Part shown: piece by piece, positions 7,807-12,528 of the stretch | How positions within the stretch are numbered: position 1 is the stretch's first letter | Layout: each line of letters begins with the position of its first letter | NCBI GenBank assembly: GCA_002404395.1 | Contig: DHJP01000044.1 | Location: 27,583 to 41,620, forward strand | DNA length: 14,038 bases | Origin: Clostridiales bacterium UBA4717 | GTDB lineage: Bacteria; Bacillota; Clostridia; Oscillospirales; CAG-272 | Direction of reading: 5' to 3' | The notes under the pieces: generated by a model | Told to the model about the DNA's origin: nothing | The model's input: only the letters and a program-made list of their open reading frames with translations | The model's database searches: none | Program-made: the position numbers and the translations under genes

Positions 7807-9240
7807 TTATCCCAGACCGAGTATGTTAAGAAGTAATATCCGACTCGTTCCGTAATAGACCACAACCGCTACCAGGTCGTTTAAGGTGGTTATCATCGGA
7901 CCGGAAGCGACGGCGGGATCGATCTTGATTTTTTTGAAAAACAGCGGAACAAGCGTTCCGATCGCTCCCGAGACTATTATCGCAATAAGAAGCGACAAAC
8001 CGATACACCCTGACATCGCAAACGAAAACAGCGGTTCTTTTCCCTTAAACAGTAAAATATAAAGTCCCACGAAAACAAAGGCAAGTATTCCGATAAGAGT
8101 CCCGTTGGCTAAGCTTATCCGTATTTCCTTTGTAACAAGGTGCAGCTTTTGCTTAAAGGAAAGTTTATCTCCGGTAAGCACACGAATGGTAACGGCAAGC
8201 GATTGGGTGCCTACGTTTCCCGCCATATCAAGTATCAGCGACTGAAATGCGATTATCAGTGTAAGCTGTGCGATAACCTTTTCAAATACGCCCACTACCG
8301 TCGAAACCACCATTCCGAGTCCGAGCAGTATGAGCAACCACGGCAGACGCTTTTTTATGCTGTGTGAAACCGGTTCGTTCAGATCTTCGTCGGAGGTAAG
8401 ACCTCCGAGCTTTGCATAGTCGTCGCTCATTTCTTCATCCGAAGCTTCAATAATATTCTGTGCGGTGATTACTCCGAGCAGTTTGTTTGAGTTATCAAGC
8501 ACGGGAATGATGTATTCCGAGTAATCTTTCAGCTTTTCAATACATTCGGAGATCTGTTCGGTTGCGTAAACATACGGAAACGACGTAGCGATCAGACTTT
8601 TTAATTCTTCTTCGCTTCCGGCGGTGATCAGATCCTTGAGGTCTATGGCACCGTTGAATACATTGTTTTCATCGACTGCAAACAGCGTTGAAACATTATC
8701 ATTTTTTCTTGCCTGGCTGATTAAGGTGCTCATTGCCTGTTTGATTGACATAGTATCTTTTATGATTATGCAGTTTGTGGTCATTCGGCTGCCTATTTCT
8801 TCTTCGTCAAATGAAGCGATAAGCTTAAGCTCGCCCCTGATCCCGGGTTCTACGGTGTCAATTATCAGGTCGCGTTTTTCTTTTTCGGTTTTTGATAATA
8901 TTTTAACGGCGGTATCGGTATCAAGCTCGGATATCACTTCGGCGGCTTTGCGGATATCCATTTCGCCGAGATATTCTCCCGCTTCTTCCTCGCCGGTATG
9001 TTCAAACACTTCAGCCAGCGTTTCAAGACTGCACACGCGGTAAAATTTTCGTCTTTCCTGAGTGGTAAGAGTGCCTATAACGTCCGCAATATCACTGCCG
9101 TGATATTTTTCAAGGTGATTCATGATTGCCTTGGGCGGGTCATTGCTTTTAATGATCGCCGTGATCTCCTCGCCGACGGCGGTTCGTATTGAAACGCTCT
9201 CACCCGAAGTCACGATTGGTTTAAGTTCTTGGTTTTTCAT
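7807..9240 (-). CDS. mgtE: Magnesium transporter MgtE
   Basis: Inner-membrane Mg2+ channel/transporter of the MgtE (SLC41-like) family, 477 residues, full length. The N domain of helical repeats covers about 30-135, a CBS pair about 150-268 (cytosolic Mg2+ sensing), a plug helix about 270-297, and five membrane helices about 300-475. The pore signature GNVGTQ is at 341-346. DPAVASGPMITTLND is at 441-455, where Asp455 corresponds to the pore-lining TM5 aspartate of Thermus MgtE by motif position. The ATG at 9240-9238 follows GGGGAGG with about 9 nt spacing. The gene is transcribed alone toward the terminator at 7728-7784. It is preceded by an unusually elaborate 240-nt leader with a short ORF, an intrinsic terminator and a stem over the ribosome site, so expression is probably controlled at both transcription and translation. 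Confidence 0.97.
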   Translation of the reverse strand: MKNQELKPIVTSGESVSIRTAVGEEITAIIKSNDPPKAIMNHLEKYHGSDIADVIGTLTTQERRKFYRVCSLETLAEVFEHTGEEEAGEYLGEMDIRKAAEVISELDTDTAVKILSKTEKEKRDLIIDTVEPGIRGELKLIASFDEEEIGSRMTTNCIIIKDTMSIKQAMSTLISQARKNDNVSTLFAVDENNVFNGAIDLKDLITAGSEEELKSLIATSFPYVYATEQISECIEKLKDYSEYIIPVLDNSNKLLGVITAQNIIEASDEEMSDDYAKLGGLTSDEDLNEPVSHSIKKRLPWLLILLGLGMVVSTVVGVFEKVIAQLTLIIAFQSLILDMAGNVGTQSLAVTIRVLTGDKLSFKQKLHLVTKEIRISLANGTLIGILAFVFVGLYILLFKGKEPLFSFAMSGCIGLSLLIAIIVSGAIGTLVPLFFKKIKIDPAVASGPMITTLNDLVAVVVYYGTSRILLLNILGLG

Positions 9241-9243
9241 TTG

Positions 9244-9300
9244 TATGTCCTCCCCTCATTGATTGAAGCAACCGCTTCACTTTGTGACGTGAGGGACATA
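9244..9300 (-). promoter_or_regulatory. Stem that masks the mgtE ribosome-binding site
   Basis: On the minus strand TATGTCC (9300-9294) is the exact complement of GGACATA (9250-9244), and CTCA (9293-9290) can pair with TGAG (9258-9255). The mgtE Shine-Dalgarno GGGGAGG (9255-9249) lies in or bulges from the 3' arm. A second TATGTCC (9308-9302) directly upstream could replace the first. Two small hairpins (TCAC-AAA-GTGA and GAAGC-GGTT-GCTTC) fill the loop. Confidence 0.5.
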
Positions 9301-9307
9301 CGGACAT

Positions 9308-9345
9308 AAAAATACCCGTATATGACAGTCATATACGGGCATATG
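9308..9345 (-). terminator. Intrinsic terminator (attenuator) in the mgtE leader
   Basis: On the minus strand CCCGTATATGA (9339-9329) pairs with TCATATACGGG (9325-9315) around a 3-nt loop, extendable by G-U, U-A and A-U to about 14 bp, followed by TATTTTT. It lies only 11 nt after the stop of the leader ORF and about 70 nt before the mgtE start. It would therefore stop transcription before the gene unless an alternative fold prevents it. Confidence 0.85.
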
Positions 9346-9480
9346 TTTCTTGATTACAGCGAATAAAGCGGCAGTGCAAAATGCGTCCTGCCGCAGGCTG
9401 CATAAGAAAAATTACATAAATGCCCGTTTGACCCGCAACTGTCGCCGTTTGCCACTTTATTCACCTCCGCTTTAGTTTTC
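9313..9480 (-). ncRNA. Structured mgtE leader RNA, class not recognised (candidate Mg2+- or peptide-responsive attenuator)
   Basis: Transcript from about 9480 to the terminator T-tract. A 15-bp helix pairs 9464-9450 with 9373-9359 (two G-U pairs), closing a domain that includes the leader ORF and covering part of its Shine-Dalgarno and its GTG. Inside it, ATGC/GCAT with CCTG/CAGG forms a hairpin at about 9402-9380. ACGGGCAT (9427-9420, leader codons 10-12) is exactly complementary to ATGCCCGT (9342-9335), the 5' arm of the terminator, so an antiterminator can form. That pairing crosses the 15-bp helix, so the two states should compete. Apart from an AGGTGA near the 5' end and a GGGTCAA segment, I do not see the M-box (ykoK) conserved core, so I do not assign it to that class. 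Confidence 0.55.
9354..9455 (-). CDS. 33-residue leader peptide upstream of mgtE
   Basis: Short open frame with a GTG start (9455-9453) and TAA stop (9356-9354). The Shine-Dalgarno GGAGGTG (9468-9462) lies 6 nt before the GTG, better than that of most genes here. The product starts MANGDSCGSNGHLC and ends CGRTHFALPLYSL. Cysteines fall at 7, 14 and 21, exactly seven apart, with histidines at 12 and 25. It has no signal peptide and no membrane segment. The ORF begins about 25 nt after the predicted start of the mgtE transcript and ends 11 nt before the terminator hairpin, the placement expected of an attenuator leader peptide (as with Salmonella mgtL/mgtP or trpL in principle, with unrelated sequence). 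Translation has not been shown. It could be a chance frame within a structured RNA, but the ribosome site argues against that. Confidence 0.65.
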   Translation of the reverse strand: MANGDSCGSNGHLCNFSYAACGRTHFALPLYSL

Positions 9481-9486
9481 ATTACC

Positions 9487-9515
9487 GTTATAACATTTTA
9501 AAAATGATTTGTCAA
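9487..9515 (-). promoter_or_regulatory. Promoter of mgtE
   Basis: On the minus strand TTGACA (9515-9510), a 17-bp spacer and TATAAC (9492-9487). The -35 is full consensus. The expected start is near 9480, giving a 240-nt leader before mgtE and placing the leader ORF's ribosome site about 12 nt from the 5' end. Confidence 0.85.
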
Positions 9516-9617
9516 TACTTTTTGCCGAGGTTTCCGATAATTAAAATTCCCGAAACATTTAAGACAAAATCGGATTCGGAAACGTTTGAATTTTTGCGTA
9601 TTATTGTAAAAATCGTA

Positions 9618-9646
9618 TTGCAAATGCAAGCGGTATATGTTACAAT
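9618..9646 (+). promoter_or_regulatory. Promoter of the beta-galactosidase unit
   Basis: TTGCAA (9618-9623), a 17-bp spacer and TACAAT (9641-9646). The expected start is near 9653, giving a structured leader of about 136 nt. Between here and the divergent mgtE promoter (9516-9617) I see only AT-rich sequence. Confidence 0.65.
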
Positions 9647-9701
9647 GGTGGCAAGCGAAAATCGTGACACAGCAAACAGAACCGCTTACGGCGGTAAGGA
9701 G

Positions 9702-9759
9702 CTTAGCGCGAAAGCCTAGTCTCCGTCAAGTGAGATCTCAGGTTTCACGCTGATTTTTT
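9702..9759 (+). terminator. Terminator-like palindrome in the beta-galactosidase leader (copy B)
   Basis: AGCG-C-GAAA (9705-9713) pairs with TTTC-A-CGCT (9743-9751), one C-A mismatch, continued by CCT/AGG (9715-9717 with 9740-9742), and is followed by T6 (9754-9759). It lies after the promoter at 9618-9646 and 29 nt before the gene's start, so it is either an attenuator or the end of a roughly 105-nt small RNA. GGAG (9698-9701) with CTCC (9721-9724) plus TAG/CTA can form a competing stem that uses the same left arm. It resembles the terminator at 7728-7784. Confidence 0.55.
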
Positions 9760-9761
9760 GA

Positions 9762-9776
9762 GCCGCCTGCGGCGGC
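9762..9776 (+). promoter_or_regulatory. GC-rich hairpin next to the beta-galactosidase ribosome site
   Basis: GCCGCC-TGC-GGCGGC is a perfect 6-bp GC stem with a 3-nt loop, ending 2 nt before the GGAG used for the ATG at 9789 and abutting the alternative ATG at 9777. It would hinder initiation at 9777 and supports the choice of 9789. Confidence 0.5.
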
Positions 9777-9788
9777 ATGGAGATCAAT

Positions 9789-11837
9789 ATGGAAAAATTC
9801 AAACCCGTTATCAAAGATTATCCACATCTTCTGCACGGCGGAGACTATAATCCCGATCAGTGGAAAAAGTTTCCCGAAGTCATAAACGACGACATGAAAT
9901 TTTTCGGACTTGCCGGGGTAAATACGGTTTCGATCGGCATTTTCTCATGGGTAGAGTTTGAACCCGAAGACGGCGTTTACAACTTCGATTTCTTCGATAA
10001 GATCATGGATGAGCTTGCCGCTCGCGGAATAAAAGCGTGCTTCGCTACGCCGAGCGCCGGCAAACCTGCGTGGATATCGGAAAAATATCCCGACATTCTT
10101 CCGGTCGGAGCAAACGGCGTGAGGGCGCGCCGCGGCGGCCGACTCGGATTTTGCAAATCCTCCCCGGATTTCAGACGCAAAATTCATGATTTGAATACCG
10201 AACTTGCAAAGCATTATGCAGATCATCCCGCGCTCGGAATGTGGCATATCAGCAATGAGTGCTGCGGCGTTTGCTTCTGTGACCGCTGCGAAGCCGGCTT
10301 CCGCGAGTGGCTCAAGAAAAAATACAAGACGCTTGACAAGCTCAATGATGAATATTGGAACGGCTTTTGGGGACATACCTATACAAGCTGGGATCAGATA
10401 GAGGCGCCCAAGACCGAACATTCGATCCATGCGCTGACGCTCGATTGGGGCAGATATACAAATGAGCTGCTTGCCGACTATATTGCGTGGGAAGCCGAGC
10501 CGCTTCGCAAATATACTCCGAATGTGCCGATCACCACAAATATGATGCAGACAGTCGGCATCGACTACAAAAAGGTTGCCGAAAAAATTGATGTGGTATC
10601 GTGGGACAGCTACCCATTGTGGCATTCTCCGAACGGCGGGCAGCTTGGCGCCGCAATTTCCACCGCATTCTGGCACGACCGCTTCCGCGCTATGTCGGAT
10701 AAACCGTTTATGCTTATGGAATGTACGCCCTCTCTTCCGAGCTGGAGCAATGTCAACAAGCTGAAACGTCCCGGTATGCATAAGCTTGCCTCACTTCAGG
10801 CGATCGCACACGGCTCCGAGTCGGTTCAGTATTTTCAATGGCGCAAATCGCGCGGCGGATTTGAAAAATTCCATGGTGCGGTCATCGATCATTACGGTAA
10901 AGCGGATACTCGTGTATTCCGTGAGGTCGCCGAGGTCGGAAAAACACTCGCAAAGCTTGACGCGGTCGTCGGTACGCGGACCGTCAGCCGCGTGGCAATT
11001 ATTCATGATACCGAAAATTCATGGGCGATAGACGAAATGGCAGGAGCAAGAAAGCCTAAGAGATATGAGGGGCTCTGCCATAAATTCTATAAGCCGCTTT
11101 GGAACATGGGTATTGCCTGCGACGTTATTGAATCGAATCACTCGCTTGACGGGTACGACCTCGTGATCGCTCCCGCGCTTTATCTTGCAAGCGATGAGAC
11201 GATAGATAAGCTTGAAAAGTTCGTAAAGCGCGGCGGTACGCTTGTTTCGACCTACCTTACCGGTTGGGTTGACGAGAATGATCTCTGCCGTCTCGGTGGT
11301 TTCCCGGGCGGTAAGCTCAGAGAGGTGTTCGGCGTATGGTCCGAGGAGCTTGACACGCTTTATGACGGCGAGAGCAACAAAATCAAGCTTGACGCAAAGC
11401 TCGACGGATTAAAGGATGAATATGATATTGTCGAGTATTGCGATCTGATCCATGCAGAGGGTGCACGCGTGCTCGGCCACTACACCTCCGATTTCTATGC
11501 CGACGAGCCCTGCCTTACCGTCAACGAGTACGGAGAGGGCAGAGCATACTATATCGCGTTCGGAAATTCCGGAGACTTCATGAACGATCTCGTGCGTTCG
11601 CTTTGCAGTGACATGGGCATTGCTCCGTGCATGGATACGACCTTCCCCGAGGGAGTTACCGCGACCATGCGTACCGACGGAGAGCGTGATTATATATTTG
11701 TGCAGAACTATAACGATGTTCCGGTCGAGATCAGGCTCGACTCCGAGTATGAAGATCTGTTAAACGGCGGAAAGCTTGACGGGACGCTCAAACTTGACAA
11801 ATTCGGCGTTCAGGTGCTCGGGAGATCTGTGAAATGA
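9789..11837 (+). CDS. Glycoside hydrolase family 42 beta-galactosidase
   Basis: Cytoplasmic enzyme hydrolysing terminal beta-galactosides from oligosaccharides, 682 residues, typical for GH42. I choose the ATG at 9789: GGAG (9779-9782) lies 6 nt upstream. An in-frame ATG at 9777 has only a GC hairpin before it. The N-terminus HGGDYNPDQW is the GH42 opening. The acid/base Glu157 is in WHISNE, the nucleophile Glu311 in MLMECTPS. Cys122 and the CFCDRC cluster (Cys162, 164, 167) match the structural zinc site described for Thermus A4 beta-galactosidase. The TIM barrel covers about 1-380, a flavodoxin-like trimerisation domain about 395-600, and a small C-terminal domain the rest. There is no signal peptide, so the substrate must be imported; no transporter is adjacent. 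It overlaps the next gene by ATGA. Confidence 0.95.
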   Translation: MEKFKPVIKDYPHLLHGGDYNPDQWKKFPEVINDDMKFFGLAGVNTVSIGIFSWVEFEPEDGVYNFDFFDKIMDELAARGIKACFATPSAGKPAWISEKYPDILPVGANGVRARRGGRLGFCKSSPDFRRKIHDLNTELAKHYADHPALGMWHISNECCGVCFCDRCEAGFREWLKKKYKTLDKLNDEYWNGFWGHTYTSWDQIEAPKTEHSIHALTLDWGRYTNELLADYIAWEAEPLRKYTPNVPITTNMMQTVGIDYKKVAEKIDVVSWDSYPLWHSPNGGQLGAAISTAFWHDRFRAMSDKPFMLMECTPSLPSWSNVNKLKRPGMHKLASLQAIAHGSESVQYFQWRKSRGGFEKFHGAVIDHYGKADTRVFREVAEVGKTLAKLDAVVGTRTVSRVAIIHDTENSWAIDEMAGARKPKRYEGLCHKFYKPLWNMGIACDVIESNHSLDGYDLVIAPALYLASDETIDKLEKFVKRGGTLVSTYLTGWVDENDLCRLGGFPGGKLREVFGVWSEELDTLYDGESNKIKLDAKLDGLKDEYDIVEYCDLIHAEGARVLGHYTSDFYADEPCLTVNEYGEGRAYYIAFGNSGDFMNDLVRSLCSDMGIAPCMDTTFPEGVTATMRTDGERDYIFVQNYNDVPVEIRLDSEYEDLLNGGKLDGTLKLDKFGVQVLGRSVK

Positions 11838-12277
11838 AGCCTTGGCTTTTTATAAAACGGCTCGCGGCGCATACCTGCGTGTGGTTTACTTTCCTTGAGT
11901 TTGTGATACTGACAGTCGCGCAGGGATTTCTTAAAAGCGGTGGAACGAGCGATATGCTGACTGCCTTTCTCAATCTCAAGGGCGCGGCATACCTGCTGTT
12001 TTCAATATTGCTTTTTGAAGCTTCGGGAGCGGTGCTCCGACTTAAGTGCCTGCCGGGTCCGGCGGTGAATTTCATTCATTTTGCTGTCTGCGCGTTGTGT
12101 GCGTTTATTGTGTTGTGCATAATTCCCGGAAACTACGGCACAGCTTACACTGTGGTAGTATTTGCGATATTTACGCTTGTATACATTGTGCTTCGGTTTG
12201 TGTTTTGGGGAGTTTCGAGATTTGCGAAAACCCATGACGAAGCCGGCACAGACGGTTCGATATTCGACGAAAAATGA
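11834..12277 (+). CDS. Small four-helix membrane protein, function unknown
   Basis: 147 residues. The ATG at 11834 overlaps the beta-galactosidase stop (ATGA), and GGGAG (11820-11824) lies 9 nt upstream, so it is translated from the same message. Four hydrophobic segments are visible at about 12-32, 48-68, 78-97 and 104-124. The N-terminus is short and basic, and the C-terminal tail is hydrophilic and acidic (DEAGTDGSIFDEK). Size and helix number are like DUF3021-type proteins, but I see no motif that proves membership. Tight coupling to a GH42 gene suggests coexpression; a functional link is not shown. The terminator at 12328-12371 closes the unit. Confidence 0.8.
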   Translation: MKPWLFIKRLAAHTCVWFTFLEFVILTVAQGFLKSGGTSDMLTAFLNLKGAAYLLFSILLFEASGAVLRLKCLPGPAVNFIHFAVCALCAFIVLCIIPGNYGTAYTVVVFAIFTLVYIVLRFVFWGVSRFAKTHDEAGTDGSIFDEK

Positions 12278-12327
12278 TACTTTTGAACGGTAAAACGTCG
12301 GCGTTCTGCCGCCGAACCCGCAGTCCG

Positions 12328-12371
12328 GAAGGTGTTAAAAACTCATTTTGAGTTTTTAACACCTTCTTTTT
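12328..12371 (+). terminator. Strong bidirectional intrinsic terminator
   Basis: A perfect 18-bp stem: 12328-12345 (starting GAAGGTGTT) pairs with 12349-12366 (ending AACACCTTC) around a TTT loop, followed by T5 (12367-12371). It ends the beta-galactosidase/membrane-protein unit and insulates the following promoter. Confidence 0.93.
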
Positions 12372-12426
12372 ACTTGCCTGCGTAAAATATTGAAGTGAAA
12401 ATATGTAATCGTTTTCCGCTTTGCTA

Positions 12427-12455
12427 TTGTAAAGTGCGTGAAAACGTGTTAAAAT
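12427..12455 (+). promoter_or_regulatory. Promoter of the ABC exporter gene
   Basis: TTGTAA (12427-12432), a 17-bp spacer and TAAAAT (12450-12455), giving a start near 12462 and about 67 nt of leader. Confidence 0.65.
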
Positions 12456-12528
12456 ATAGCGTGAAAACTTTGCGGACACGATAATTTCCGATCAGTATTT
12501 GAGCCGTGGGAGCGGTATGAGGTTTAAT

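Noticed and set aside
9430..9442. Plus-strand GACCCGCAACTGT, matching the cobalamin-riboswitch B12 box
   Set aside because: The rest of the cobalamin core (GGGAA...GGTGxAAATCC and the P3-P4 region) is absent. The plus strand has no promoter just upstream and no B12-related gene downstream. The same bases are explained by the minus-strand mgtE leader.
9313..9480. Canonical M-box (ykoK) Mg2+ riboswitch
   Set aside because: Gene context fits, and an AGGTGA, a GGGTCAA and an ATGCAGC segment are present. However, the conserved GCTGCTGCCC / GTC-CAAA-GAC core is not seen and the 5' part is occupied by a well-formed short ORF. A covariance-model search would settle it.
9504..9719. 71-residue plus-strand ORF between mgtE and the beta-galactosidase
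   Set aside because: It has no ribosome site, starts inside the mgtE promoter, spans the beta-galactosidase promoter and terminator-like hairpin, and its product resembles no protein I know.
9945..10781. 278-residue minus-strand ORF over the GH42 gene
   Set aside because: Antisense shadow of a confirmed beta-galactosidase; its basic, Cys/Arg-rich sequence is not protein-like.
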